Shown here: positions 1 to 10,235 of the stretch, in pieces
Layout of the letters: each line of letters begins with the position of its first letter
Position numbering within the stretch: position 1 is the stretch's first letter
Source: Bradyrhizobium mercantei
Lineage (GTDB): Bacteria; Pseudomonadota; Alphaproteobacteria; Rhizobiales; Xanthobacteraceae
DNA: 64,000 bases
Reading direction: 5' to 3'
NCBI RefSeq assembly: GCF_001982635.1
Contig: NZ_MKFI01000001.1
Location: 1,320,891-1,384,890 of the forward strand
Translations under genes and position numbers: made by a program
Notes under the pieces: generated by a model
What the model saw: the letters and a program-made list of their open reading frames with translations, nothing else
Database searches by the model: none
Told to the model about the DNA's origin: nothing

Positions 1-1
1 C

Positions 2-1264
2 GCCCTGATCTGGGCCGGGCTGGCGCGCATCGACATGGTCGCGGTGGCCGACGGCAAGGTCGTGCCGCTCGGCCAGGTCAAGGTGGTGCAGCCGCTCGAA
101 ACCGCCATGATCCGCGGCATTCATGTCGATGAGGGCGATCATGTCACGGCCGGCCAGTTGCTGGTCGATCTGGATCCGACCGAGGTACGCGCCGATCTCG
201 CGGCGCTGACCTATAACCGCACGCAGGCTGAGCTTGATGCGGAGGTCGCACGCGCGCTGCTTAGCCGCGACCCCGAAAGACCGTTCCGCGGCCCCGAAGG
301 CGCTGCCCCCGCACAGGTCGAGCAGAGCCGCAGCCAGGCGCGGCGGGAAATCGAAAAACATCGCGCCATGGTTGCAGGCCTCACCGCCGAGATGGCGCAG
401 AAGGACGCATCGCTTCAATCCAACGACGCGCAGATCGAGCGCGCCAAGCTGATCCTTCCGTTGCTGGAGGAAAAGAACAAGACGGCGAAGGCGCTCTACG
501 AGAAGGGCAACGGCACCCGGCCGCCAGTGCTCGACAGCGAGCAGCAGATCGTCGAGAAGAACGCCGATCTCAAGATTGCCGAACGCAATATCGACCAGAT
601 CCGGGCCGAACGCAGCTCGATCCAAGCCAAGCTCGCCGAGAGCGAAGCCGGCTACATGGCCGACAGCACCGACCGCCTCACCAAGGCCCTGACGAAGATT
701 TCGCAACTCGACCAGGACATCACCAAGACGCGGCAGAAAGAGAGCTATCGCCGTCTGGTGGCGCCGGTCGACGGCACCGTCCAGGGGCTGAAAATCCACA
801 CCTCAGGTGCGGTGGTCACCACCGCAGACACGCTGATGACCATCGTTCCCGATGGCGCCGGCATCGAAGTCGACTGCATGGTACCGAACAAGGATATCGG
901 CTTCGTCAGCGAGGGACAGGCTGTCGAGGTCAAGCTCGAAGCCTTCCCGTTCTCGCGCTACGGCCTGGTGCCGGGCCGGGTGCGCAAACTCGGCCGCGAC
1001 GCCGCCACCGCTTCGAATGCCGGTCACGGCCCCGCGGCGGCGCAGAATGCGATGTCCGGGATTGCGGGCGCCCCGCCGGCCGAGCTTGCCTATCCCGCCC
1101 GGGTGACGCTGCTGCAGGACTGGATTCTGGTCGACGGCCGCCGCGAGCCGATCCGCTCCGGCATGCGCGTCTCTGCCGAGATCAAGACCGGCGACCGCCG
1201 GGTGATCGAATACCTGCTCTCGCCTGTGCTGCAGGCCGTGAAGGAAGCAGGCAGGGAGCGATAA
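2..1264 (+). CDS. HlyD-family type I secretion periplasmic adaptor (5' truncated)
   Basis: The reading frame is open from the left edge, so the N-terminus with the expected inner-membrane anchor is missing. The first visible residues (ALIWAGLARIDMVAVADGKV) match the stretch just after the membrane helix in HlyD/PrtE-type membrane fusion proteins. A lipoyl-like half (VIQPLE-type and GDHVTAGQLLVDLD) is followed by a long charged helical hairpin region and the second lipoyl half (RLVAPVDGTVQGL). The end GMRVSAEIKTGDRRVIEYLLSPV is typical of type I secretion adaptors that link an inner-membrane ABC exporter to a TolC-like channel. The exporter ATPase would be expected upstream, outside the window. 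The substrate is unknown. Confidence 0.9.
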   Translation, partial: ALIWAGLARIDMVAVADGKVVPLGQVKVVQPLETAMIRGIHVDEGDHVTAGQLLVDLDPTEVRADLAALTYNRTQAELDAEVARALLSRDPERPFRGPEGAAPAQVEQSRSQARREIEKHRAMVAGLTAEMAQKDASLQSNDAQIERAKLILPLLEEKNKTAKALYEKGNGTRPPVLDSEQQIVEKNADLKIAERNIDQIRAERSSIQAKLAESEAGYMADSTDRLTKALTKISQLDQDITKTRQKESYRRLVAPVDGTVQGLKIHTSGAVVTTADTLMTIVPDGAGIEVDCMVPNKDIGFVSEGQAVEVKLEAFPFSRYGLVPGRVRKLGRDAATASNAGHGPAAAQNAMSGIAGAPPAELAYPARVTLLQDWILVDGRREPIRSGMRVSAEIKTGDRRVIEYLLSPVLQAVKEAGRER

Positions 1265-1287
1265 ATCCGCGGCACGTCGCTGCAGCA

Positions 1288-1316
1288 AAAAGCCCCGGAC
1301 GATGTCCGGGGCTTTT
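1288..1316. terminator. Bidirectional intrinsic terminator between convergent genes
   Basis: A perfect 13-bp inverted repeat (AAAAGCCCCGGAC / GTCCGGGGCTTTT) has a 3-nt loop. The A-tract on one side and the T-tract on the other make it usable from both strands. It sits between the stop of the HlyD-like gene and the stop of the convergent ahcY gene. Confidence 0.9.
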
Positions 1317-1343
1317 CACATGATCGATTGCTGCGATCGCGGA

Positions 1344-2771
1344 TCAGTAGCGGTAGTGATCCGACTTGTACGGACCTTCCTGCTTCACGCCGATATAGTC
1401 GGCCTGGTCCTTGCGCAGCTCGGTCAGCTTGACGCCGATCTTGGCGAGGTGCAGGCGGGCGACCTTCTCGTCGAGCGTCTTCGGCAGCACGTAGACCTTC
1501 TTGGCGTACTTGCCGTCCTTGTTGTTGGCGAACAGCTCGATCTGCGCCAGCGTCTGGTTGGTGAACGACGCCGACATCACGAAGGACGGGTGGCCCATCG
1601 CATTGCCGAGGTTCACGAGGCGCCCCTCCGACAGCATGATGATGCGGTGCTTGTCGGGGAATTCGATCTCGTCGACCTGCGGCTTGATGTTGGTCCACTT
1701 CAGATTGCGAAGGCTCGCGATCTGGATCTCGTTGTCGAAGTGGCCGATGTTGCAGACGATGGCGCGATCCTTCATCGCGCGCATGTGGTCGATGGTGATG
1801 ATGTCCTTGTTGCCGGTGGCGGTGACGAAGATGTCGGCGCGCGGTGCCGCGTCTTCCATCGTCACGACTTCATAGCCTTCCATCGCCGCCTGCAGCGCGC
1901 AGATCGGATCGACCTCGGAGACCATGACGCGGCAGCCGGCCTGGCGCAGCGAGGCTGCCGAACCCTTGCCGACGTCGCCGAAGCCGGCGACCATCGCGAC
2001 CTTGCCCGACAGCATCACGTCGGTGCCGCGGCGGATGCCGTCGACCAGCGACTCGCGGCAGCCATAGAGGTTGTCGAACTTCGACTTGGTGACGCTGTCG
2101 TTGACATTGATCGCCGGGAACAACAGCGTGCCCTTGTTGGCCATCTCGTACAGGCGATGCACGCCCGTGGTGGTCTCCTCCGAGACGCCCTTGATGTTCT
2201 TGGCGATCTCGGCGAAGTAGCCCTTCGGCTTCTCCTTCAGCAGGCGCTTGACCAGCGCGTAGAAGATCTCTTCTTCCTCGGAGGTCGGCTTGTCGAGGAA
2301 GGCGGTGTCGCCCTGCTCGGCACGGAAGCCGGCGTGCACCAGCATGGTGGCGTCGCCGCCGTCATCGAGGATCATGTTCGGCGTACCGCCGCCATGCCAG
2401 TCGAACAGCTTGGCGGTGTAGTCCCAGTACTCGGTCAGCGTCTCGCCCTTCACGGCGAACACCGGAATGCCGGCGGCGGCGATCGCGGCCGCGGCGTGAT
2501 CCTGGGTCGAGTAGATGTTGCAGGAGACCCAGCGGATGTCGGCGCCGAGCGCAGCCAGCGTCTCGATCAGCACGGCGGTCTGGATCGTCATGTGCAGGGA
2601 GCCCGCGATGCGCGCGCCCTTCAGCGGCTGCTTGGGGCCGAACTCCTCGCGGGTGGCCATCAGGCCGGGCATTTCGGTCTCGGCCAGCGAGATTTCCTTG
2701 CGGCCGAAATCGGCGAGCGCAATGTCCTTGACGATGTAGTCGGTGAAGCCGGGCTTCGTGGGGGCGTTCAT
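1344..2771 (-). CDS. ahcY: Adenosylhomocysteinase (S-adenosyl-L-homocysteine hydrolase)
   Basis: This cytoplasmic enzyme reversibly splits S-adenosylhomocysteine into adenosine and homocysteine, removing the product inhibitor of methyltransferases. The 475-aa length fits the proteobacterial form. Visible features are the substrate region [16 protein letters not shown] near the N-terminus, the NAD-binding loop [19 protein letters not shown] around residue 260-280, the cofactor-domain segment [11 protein letters not shown], and the conserved C-terminus KSDHYRY, where lysine and tyrosine reach the partner subunit's NAD. It lies downstream of metK on the same strand, separated by a palindromic repeat, so the two may form a SAM-cycle unit. 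Confidence 0.98.
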   Translation of the reverse strand: MNAPTKPGFTDYIVKDIALADFGRKEISLAETEMPGLMATREEFGPKQPLKGARIAGSLHMTIQTAVLIETLAALGADIRWVSCNIYSTQDHAAAAIAAAGIPVFAVKGETLTEYWDYTAKLFDWHGGGTPNMILDDGGDATMLVHAGFRAEQGDTAFLDKPTSEEEEIFYALVKRLLKEKPKGYFAEIAKNIKGVSEETTTGVHRLYEMANKGTLLFPAINVNDSVTKSKFDNLYGCRESLVDGIRRGTDVMLSGKVAMVAGFGDVGKGSAASLRQAGCRVMVSEVDPICALQAAMEGYEVVTMEDAAPRADIFVTATGNKDIITIDHMRAMKDRAIVCNIGHFDNEIQIASLRNLKWTNIKPQVDEIEFPDKHRIIMLSEGRLVNLGNAMGHPSFVMSASFTNQTLAQIELFANNKDGKYAKKVYVLPKTLDEKVARLHLAKIGVKLTELRKDQADYIGVKQEGPYKSDHYRY

Positions 2772-2840
2772 GTCGGTTTCCTAGTGGGTGAATCTAGCGT
2801 GTCAGTTACAAAGCGAGCGGAACGCGATGTTGCACGATCT

Positions 2841-2965
2841 TCTCCCTCTCCCCGTTCTTACGGGGAGAGGGCTGGGGTGAGGGGCTCTACCCGCGCGCTG
2901 AGCTCGCGGAGAGTCCCCCTCACCCGCCGCTTCGCGGCGACCTCTCCCCGCAGGCGGGGCGAGGC
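2841..2965. repeat. Dispersed palindromic repeat (CTCTCCCC type)
   Basis: The metK-ahcY gap is filled by nested inverted repeats. Near its left end is CTCTCCCCGTTCTTACGGGG, then GGGGTGAGGGG paired with CCCCTCACCC, then CGCCGCTTCGCGGCG, ending in a second CTCTCCCCGCAGGCGGGG unit. The whole folds into a long clover-like structure. This form is familiar from rhizobial intergenic regions. It may also act as an mRNA-stabilising or attenuating structure between the two genes. Confidence 0.75.
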
Positions 2966-2973
2966 AAGTAAAG

Positions 2974-4170
<1,197 letters not shown>

Positions 4171-4230
4171 CAAGCAAACCCCTTGTTTCGTCGATGTCCG
4201 ACGTTGGTTGGTGAATATGTCCCCGGCATG

Positions 4231-5586
4231 TCAGTCTCGTCGCCGCGAGATGACGTAGGATTCGTCGTAGAACCACAGCCCGTTGTGTTTGCGGAGAACT
4301 TCGCGTGTGGCCTCGAGAGCTCGTCCGTTTTCGGTCGTTTCGGTCAACCGCTCATCTTCGATCTGCGCGACATACACCGCGGCATTCCACGCAGCAAAGG
4401 CCGTCGAGGTTCCGATCGAGCCAGTCACCTCATTGGGCAGCGCTTCCATATCATATCGGAAGATCGAACGGTTATCGGCGTAGGCGTTGAAGTTCAGCTC
4501 GCGCCCCGCGGAGCCCAACTCGTACTTCACCGCGCGCAGTATCTCATGACGGCTGACGGCGAAAGGATTTTCTCCGGGCCAGACGGCTTGAATCATTTCA
4601 AGCCCGGGATCGCCGCCGTGGGAGTGGATTCCTATCAGCCGGCCACCGCCGCGCAGCGCGCGCGCCAGTGGCGCGATGATCCGCTTGGCGCGGAAGTTCA
4701 CCGAGGATTTCGCACGGTAGGGCTGCGAGGCGATCACGAGATCGAAATTCGCCTCGGTGCGGCCCGCCCGGGGAATGATGGAATCGAGCAGGAAGCGATG
4801 GTCGTCGCGGTACAGCACCAGCGCCACCGGCCGCTCATAGATCGGCATCGCATTGCCGGGGCTGAGATTGGCCCGCCAATTCTGTTCCAGGAACGGGCCG
4901 AGCTCCGCGATCTGGGCCTCGAATTCGCCCGAGGAGGCCCCGCGCAGCGCCACTTCGTGCCAGATCATGCTGGCGGCTGCCGCGGAGTTCTTGGGCGTCA
5001 GCCAGGGCGCCTCGGCGTAATACATGTTGGTGAACACGAAGACGCTGGCAGGATGCTCGAACAGGCGATCAGGGACCTTGTCGAGGGTGAGGCGGACGTC
5101 CTCCAGGCTCAGTTCCTTGCCGGCGACATAGAACGGCATATGTGGGAAGCGGCCATGCATGGCACGCAGGACCCGCGCAAGCACTGTGCCGTCGCCCATG
5201 CCGGCATCGAACACCCGCAGCGCCGGCGGCCGCGGGTGGATCGCCGCCAGTTCCAGCGCGACCCGGTCGGCGATCACCCGTTTCTCGCTGCAGGTGTGCA
5301 CGAACAGCAGATAGCGCTGGCGGTTCTCGAAGAAGCGGAAATTGCCCCTGGGATCACGCTTTTCCGGCGGAACCACGAGGCCGCGCGGCGGCGCCACGCC
5401 GCCCGGTGTCGAGGTCGCGATGAAGCCATTGATGCGGTCGAGCGTATCGATCGTGATGCGCTTGCCCTCGCGCAGCCGGTGCACCAGCTTGCCGTCGTTG
5501 ACGGCACGGCGGCCGAACGTCGACTCCGCCATGTCGGAACGGCGGCAGAAATCCGTGATCTGACTGAGGATTTCGTCGTTCTTCAT
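4231..5586 (-). CDS. SAM-dependent methyltransferase-like protein with N-terminal HTH-like domain
   Basis: A 451-aa protein. The first 55 residues (ILSQITDFCRRSDMAESTFG...VHRLREGKRITIDTLDRI) look like a small helix-turn-helix module of the type found in short XRE-like regulators. The remainder carries a Rossmann motif LRVFDAGMGDGTVLARVL near residue 140 and a downstream catalytic-domain pattern (LVIASQPYRAKSSVNFRAKR, GGRLIGIHSHGGD). The combination suggests a methyltransferase tied to nucleic acid or regulation, but the substrate is unknown. It reads toward metK with about 60 bases between, so it may be cotranscribed with the SAM-cycle genes. The upstream gap holds several GTGGG repeats that could be an autoregulatory site. 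Confidence 0.8.
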   Translation of the reverse strand: MKNDEILSQITDFCRRSDMAESTFGRRAVNDGKLVHRLREGKRITIDTLDRINGFIATSTPGGVAPPRGLVVPPEKRDPRGNFRFFENRQRYLLFVHTCSEKRVIADRVALELAAIHPRPPALRVFDAGMGDGTVLARVLRAMHGRFPHMPFYVAGKELSLEDVRLTLDKVPDRLFEHPASVFVFTNMYYAEAPWLTPKNSAAAASMIWHEVALRGASSGEFEAQIAELGPFLEQNWRANLSPGNAMPIYERPVALVLYRDDHRFLLDSIIPRAGRTEANFDLVIASQPYRAKSSVNFRAKRIIAPLARALRGGGRLIGIHSHGGDPGLEMIQAVWPGENPFAVSRHEILRAVKYELGSAGRELNFNAYADNRSIFRYDMEALPNEVTGSIGTSTAFAAWNAAVYVAQIEDERLTETTENGRALEATREVLRKHNGLWFYDESYVISRRRD

Positions 5587-5772
5587 GACGCCCAGTGGGC
5601 AGCTGCGGTGAGTGGGACAAAAGTGGGCAGAGATAGTGTGCGGCGAGGTCTTACCATCATTTTCCCACCAATTGAACCCCCTCTACCGCCCGATCACCAA
5701 ACATTCATGATCGCCCCCAGAACCACCTCGCCGTCGCCGATCGCCATGACGGCCACCACGCCCGGATGACCG

Positions 5773-7503
5773 ATGCGCCGCCTGCTCCTGATCCCCTGCC
5801 TGCTAGTTGCCGTCCTGTGGTCGGCGCCCGGTTTCGCGCAGACGCGCGCCCAGCTCGGCCCGCTCTGCACGACCGACACGACGCCCGCCGACCAGATGAT
5901 CGACGCCTGCACCAAGATCATCGCGCTGAAGGTGTTTTCCGGCGAGAAGCTCGCGACCATCCATTTCTGGCGCGCAGTCGGCTGGAACAAGAAGGGCAAC
6001 TACCCGCAGGTGATCACTGACGCCACCGAGGCGCTGCGCCTGAAGCCGAGCACCGCCGTCTACAATCTGCGCGGCTCGGCCTATTACGACAAGGGCGAGT
6101 ACGACATCGCGATCGCCGACTTCAACGACGCGCTGCGCATGGGTCCGCCGAGCGGCATCATCTTCCACAACCGCGGCAATGCCTATCGCAGCAAGGGCGA
6201 CTACACCAAGGCGATCGCTGACTATGACGCCGCGATCAAGGCCCTGCCGAAATCGGCCTTCTCCTATCAGAACCGCGGCGCCTCGAAGCAGGCGCTCGGT
6301 GATCTCGACGGCGCGCTCGCCGACATCAATGAGGCGGTCAGGATCGATCCGTCGCTGCCGCAGCCGCTGATCAGCCGCGCTGTGATCTGGCGCGCCAAGG
6401 GCGACATCGCGCGCGCGATTGCCGACACGTCGGAAGCGATCCGGCTCGCCAAGGCGAAAGCGCCCGTCAACATCATGACGCCGCCCGGCAGCGTATTGAT
6501 CTCCGCCTATACCCAGCGCGGCCTCGCCTATGAGGCCAAGGGCGACGCTGCGCACGCCAAGGACGACTACGCCTCCGTGCTCGAGGGCGTGGCCTCCGAC
6601 GCCGGCAGCAAGGCCAATCAGGCGACCGCCAAGGTGCGGCTCGCGCTGCTGAAGGAGGCCGACGCAGCACCGCGCAAGACCGCAGAAGTGCCCGCCGCCG
6701 AGAGCAGCCCTGCTCCTGCACCGCCGGCAGCTTCCGTCGCGGCACCGGCCCCGCCCGCCGCACCGGCTCAGGCGGCAGCGACCGGCCGGCGCGTCGCGCT
6801 GGTGATCGGCAACGGCGCCTATGCGCATGTCAAGGCGTTGCCCAATCCGCCGAACGATGCCCGCGCCATCGCCAAGAGCCTGCGCGACATCGGCTTCGCC
6901 GTCTCGGAAGGCCTCGATCTCGATCGCGACGCGATGCAGACCAAGATCAACAACTTCCTGCGCGAAGCGGCGCGGTCGCAGATCGCCGTCGTCTACTACG
7001 CCGGCCACGGCGTGCAGATCGACGGCCGCAACTACCTCGTGCCGGTCGATATCGCGTTCAAGGCGGGTGGGCGCATGACCGAGGCGATGGTCGACATGGA
7101 TACGATCATGGCCGGCCTCGACGACCAGATCCGCACCAACATCCTGATCCTCGATGCCTGTCGCAACAATCCGATGGCGCCGCAGCTGGCGTCCACGGGT
7201 CCGAGCCGCGGCATCGAGGCCGGCTCCGGCCTTGCCGCGCCAGCTACGCTCGGATCGGGCTCGACGCTCGGCGCCGGCACGCTGATCGCGTTCGCGACGG
7301 CGCCGGGCCAGGTCGCGCTCGACGGCGAAGGCGCCAACAGCCCGTTCTCGGCGGCGCTGTCGCGTCATGTCGGCACGCCCGGCCTCGAGGTGCAGCAGAT
7401 GCTGACGCGGGTCCGCGCCGAGGTCGTCGCCGCGACCAAGGGCAAGCAGGTGCCATGGTCGAACTCGTCGCTGCTCGGCGAGGTCTATCTGGCGGAGAAG
7501 TGA
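5773..7503 (+). CDS. Secreted TPR protein with caspase-like (peptidase C14) domain
   Basis: Residues 1-22 form a Sec signal peptide ending in APGFA. A TPR array follows (about residues 50-290; repeats such as AVYNLRGSAYYDKGEYDIAI and IIFHNRGNAYRSKGDYTKAI). An Ala/Pro-rich linker (about 295-335) leads to a caspase-fold domain starting at GRRVALVIGNGAYAHV. The His-Cys dyad is intact: His412 in YYAGHG and Cys463 in DACRNNP. Such proteins act in the periplasm or at the cell surface, and the targets are unknown. It diverges from the HTH-methyltransferase gene. The ATG at 5773 is chosen because it begins directly with the signal peptide. Confidence 0.92.
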   Translation: MRRLLLIPCLLVAVLWSAPGFAQTRAQLGPLCTTDTTPADQMIDACTKIIALKVFSGEKLATIHFWRAVGWNKKGNYPQVITDATEALRLKPSTAVYNLRGSAYYDKGEYDIAIADFNDALRMGPPSGIIFHNRGNAYRSKGDYTKAIADYDAAIKALPKSAFSYQNRGASKQALGDLDGALADINEAVRIDPSLPQPLISRAVIWRAKGDIARAIADTSEAIRLAKAKAPVNIMTPPGSVLISAYTQRGLAYEAKGDAAHAKDDYASVLEGVASDAGSKANQATAKVRLALLKEADAAPRKTAEVPAAESSPAPAPPAASVAAPAPPAAPAQAAATGRRVALVIGNGAYAHVKALPNPPNDARAIAKSLRDIGFAVSEGLDLDRDAMQTKINNFLREAARSQIAVVYYAGHGVQIDGRNYLVPVDIAFKAGGRMTEAMVDMDTIMAGLDDQIRTNILILDACRNNPMAPQLASTGPSRGIEAGSGLAAPATLGSGSTLGAGTLIAFATAPGQVALDGEGANSPFSAALSRHVGTPGLEVQQMLTRVRAEVVAATKGKQVPWSNSSLLGEVYLAEK

Positions 7504-7523
7504 AGCCACAAGACGACTCTCTC

Positions 7524-7608
7524 CGTCATTGCGAGCGAAGCGAAGCAATCCACGTCTCCACAAAGGGAAAGATGGATTGCTTCGTCGCTATCGCTCCTCG
7601 CAATGACG
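7524..7608. repeat. Dispersed palindromic repeat (CGTCATTGCGAG type, copy 1)
   Basis: Begins CGTCATTGCGAGCGAAGCG and ends CGCAATGACG, with GAAGCAATCCA pairing to TGGATTGCTTCG inside, so the unit forms a long hairpin. A second copy with the same ends lies at 16999-17117. It sits between two convergent genes and may act as a terminator or mRNA end. Confidence 0.85.
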
Positions 7609-7626
7609 ATTGGGATATGGCCGGGG

Positions 7627-8745
7627 CTACTTGCCCCACACCTCGTTGGCGACTTCGACCGCGAGGCGCAGCTTGGCCCACTGCTCTTCCTCGGAGAGGA
7701 TGTTGCCTTCCTCGGTCGAGGCAAAGCCGCATTGCGGAGATACAGCGAGCTGCTCGATCGGGGCGAATTTTGCCGCCTCCTCCAGCCGCCGCTTGATGTC
7801 GTCCTTCTTCTCGAGCTCGCCGAACTTCGAGGTGATGACGCCGACCACCACGACCTTGTTGCCCTTGGGCAGGAAGCGCAGCGGCTCGAAGCCGCCGGCA
7901 CGGTCCGAATCATATTCGAGGAAATAGCCGTCGTAATTGGTGCCGGCGAGCATGGTCTCGGCGACCGGCTCGTAGCCGCCAGAGGAAATCCAGGTCGAGC
8001 GGAAATTGCCGCGGCAGACATGGGTCGTGATCACCATGTCGGACGGACGATCCGCGATCGCGTAGTTGATGACGCGCGCGTAGATCTCCTGCAGCCCGTC
8101 GGGATTGTCGCCGCGGTCGCGTGATTTCTGCAACTCCTCCTGCGAGCACAGATAGGCCCACACCGTGTCGTCGAATTGCAGGTAACGGCAGCCGGCGTCG
8201 TAGAACGCCTTCACCGCCTTGCGATAGGTCTTGCCGAGGTCCTGATAGAATTCCTCGAGGTCCGGGTAGACCTCCTTCGAGATCAGCTTGCGGCCGCCGC
8301 GGAAGTGCAGCACCGCCGGCGACGGGATCGTCATCTTCGGCGTGACGTGTGCCTGGTCGGCGTACTTCTTCAGGAAGCGAAAGTGATCGAGCATCGGGTG
8401 CTGATCGGAGAAGTCGAGCTTGCCAATCACCCTGATGGCGTCGTGCCGGGTCTGCACGCCCGCGAACTGGATGCCCATGTCGGGATGGAACAGCTCGCAG
8501 CCGGTCAGATGGCTGAGGAAATCGAAGTGCCACCAGGAGCGGCGGAACTCGCCGTCGGTCGCAAGCTTCAGGCCGACCGAGGCCTGCTTGTGCACGACCT
8601 TCTCGATCTCCATGTCCTCGACCTTGCGCAACTCGTCGGCCGAGATCTCGCCCTTCTCCAATCTGGCGCGGGCCTCCTTGATCTTCGGCGGGCGCAACAG
8701 GCTGCCGACCTCGTCGGCGCGGAACGGAGGCTTGGTTCGCTGCAT
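7627..8745 (-). CDS. Cobalamin-independent methionine synthase-like protein (MetE C-terminal domain family)
   Basis: A 372-aa single-domain protein of the MetE/YxjG superfamily. It lacks the N-terminal half of classical MetE (about 750 aa). Candidate zinc ligands are all present: His and Cys in TTHVCRGNF, Glu in YFLEYDSD, and Cys in SPQCGFAS. The DEVGSLLRP start and FDDTVWAY match this family. The likely chemistry is methyl transfer to a thiol such as homocysteine, but the methyl donor is unknown. The ATG at 8745 has GGGAG 7 nt upstream and is preferred to an earlier TTG. It is the last gene of the first LIV operon, 19 bases after livF, which hints at a role in using the imported compound. 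Confidence 0.88.
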   Translation of the reverse strand: MQRTKPPFRADEVGSLLRPPKIKEARARLEKGEISADELRKVEDMEIEKVVHKQASVGLKLATDGEFRRSWWHFDFLSHLTGCELFHPDMGIQFAGVQTRHDAIRVIGKLDFSDQHPMLDHFRFLKKYADQAHVTPKMTIPSPAVLHFRGGRKLISKEVYPDLEEFYQDLGKTYRKAVKAFYDAGCRYLQFDDTVWAYLCSQEELQKSRDRGDNPDGLQEIYARVINYAIADRPSDMVITTHVCRGNFRSTWISSGGYEPVAETMLAGTNYDGYFLEYDSDRAGGFEPLRFLPKGNKVVVVGVITSKFGELEKKDDIKRRLEEAAKFAPIEQLAVSPQCGFASTEEGNILSEEEQWAKLRLAVEVANEVWGK

Positions 8746-8764
8746 GGTCAACTCCCGGACGTTT

Positions 8765-9490
8765 CTAGTGTGCCTTGCCCCCGTTGGCCCCGGAGACGCC
8801 GAGATGGCGCTCGAGGACGGCGGGATCGGCTTTCAGCGCGCTGCTTGCGGCATCATGCACGATGGTGCCGCGTTCCAATATCACAACGCGGTCGGCGAGC
8901 CCCAGAATCTTTTGCGCGTTCTGCTCGACGATGATCGAGCAGATGCCACCGGAGCGGGTGATGGTTCCGATCGCCTTTAACAATTCCTCAACAATGATCG
9001 GCGCCAGGCCTTCGGTCGGCTCGTCGAGCAGCAGCACTTTCGGATTCAACGTCAGCGCGCGGCCGATCGCCAGCATCTGCTGTTCGCCGCCGGACAGCTG
9101 GTTGCCGAAATTGCCGCGCCGCTCCTTCAGCCGCGGAAACATCTCGTACACCCGCTCGACTGTCCACGGCCCGGGCTGCGCCACCGCGGTCATGTTCTCC
9201 TCCACCGTCAGCGAGCGGAAGATGTTGCGCTCCTGCGGTACCCAGCCGATCCCGGCGCGGGCGCGCTGGTCGGGCCGCAGCGCGGTGATGTCCTGGCCGG
9301 CGAGCGTAACGCTGCCGCCGAAGCGCCTGACGATGCCGACGATCGAATTGATCAGCGTGGTCTTGCCGGTGCCGTTGCGGCCGAGCAGCGCGAGCACCTG
9401 GCCCTCGGCAAGCGCCAGCGACATATCGGGCAGCACCACCGCCTCACCATATCCGGTGCGCAGCCCCTGGATGGAGAGAAGCTCACGCAT
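8765..9490 (-). CDS. livF: LIV-type ABC transporter ATP-binding protein (LivF family)
   Basis: One of the two ATPases of a hydrophobic amino acid/organic acid uptake system. Visible are Walker A LLGRNGTGKTTLINSI, signature LSGGEQQMLAIGRAL, Walker B VLLLDEPTEGLAP and the switch region IIVEQNAQ. At 241 aa from the ATG at 9490 it has the usual length. That start overlaps the livG stop in ATGCGTGA, which shows translational coupling. The substrate cannot be read from the ATPase. Confidence 0.93.
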   Translation of the reverse strand: MRELLSIQGLRTGYGEAVVLPDMSLALAEGQVLALLGRNGTGKTTLINSIVGIVRRFGGSVTLAGQDITALRPDQRARAGIGWVPQERNIFRSLTVEENMTAVAQPGPWTVERVYEMFPRLKERRGNFGNQLSGGEQQMLAIGRALTLNPKVLLLDEPTEGLAPIIVEELLKAIGTITRSGGICSIIVEQNAQKILGLADRVVILERGTIVHDAASSALKADPAVLERHLGVSGANGGKAH

Positions 9491-10235
9491 CGGCCGCCTC
9501 GCCGAGATAGACCGCCCGCACCTGCGGATCGCGCGCGACCTCGTCGGGTGCGCCCTCGGTGAGCAGGCCGCCATTGACCAGCACCGAGATACGGTCGGCG
9601 AAAGAGAATACGAGGTCCATGTCGTGCTCGATCAGGAGCACCGTGACGTCGCGCGGCAGCGCCGCGACCACCGCCAGGATATCGTGGCGCTCGCTCTCGG
9701 GCACCCCGGCCGCGGGCTCATCGAGCAGCAGGACCCGCGGCTTGGCGGCGATTGCGACCGCGATCTCGAGCAGGCGCTGCTTGCCGTAGGGCAATGTCGA
9801 GGTCAGCTCGGTCATCACATCGAGTAGATGGAAGCGCGCCAATATCTCGGCGATCTCGGCGTTGACGTCATCACGCGTGCCCATCCGCCGCCACCAGTCG
9901 CCGCCGCGGCCCATCCGCTCGGACACCGCAAGGCCGATGGTCTCGAGCGGGGTCAGGTCGGCATAGAGCTGGTTGATCTGGAAGGTGCGCGACAGCCCGC
10001 GCAACACCCGCTTGTGCACGGAGAGGTCGGTGATGTCATGGCCTTCGAGCAGGATGCGTCCGCTGTTCGGCGTCAGCACGCCGGTGAGCTGATTGATGAC
10101 GGTGGTCTTGCCGGCGCCGTTCGGCCCGATCAGCGCGTGGCGGGCGCCCTGCATCACCCTCAGCGAAAGGTCGCGGGTGACGCGGAGGCCGCCGAAGGAT
10201 TTCTCGAGGCCGCGTGTTTCGAGCGCGATCGTCAT
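9483..10235 (-). CDS. livG: LIV-type ABC transporter ATP-binding protein (LivG family)
   Basis: The second ATPase of the first LIV importer, 250 aa. Walker A is ALIGPNGAGKTTVINQLTG, Walker B VLLLDEPAAGVPESE and the H-loop LLIEHDMDLVFSFADR. The signature segment PYGKQRLLEIAVAIA is the LivG variant rather than a canonical LSGGQ. The start overlaps the livM stop in ATGA and the end overlaps livF, so the permease and both ATPases are translated as one coupled set. Confidence 0.94.
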   Translation of the reverse strand: MTIALETRGLEKSFGGLRVTRDLSLRVMQGARHALIGPNGAGKTTVINQLTGVLTPNSGRILLEGHDITDLSVHKRVLRGLSRTFQINQLYADLTPLETIGLAVSERMGRGGDWWRRMGTRDDVNAEIAEILARFHLLDVMTELTSTLPYGKQRLLEIAVAIAAKPRVLLLDEPAAGVPESERHDILAVVAALPRDVTVLLIEHDMDLVFSFADRISVLVNGGLLTEGAPDEVARDPQVRAVYLGEAADA

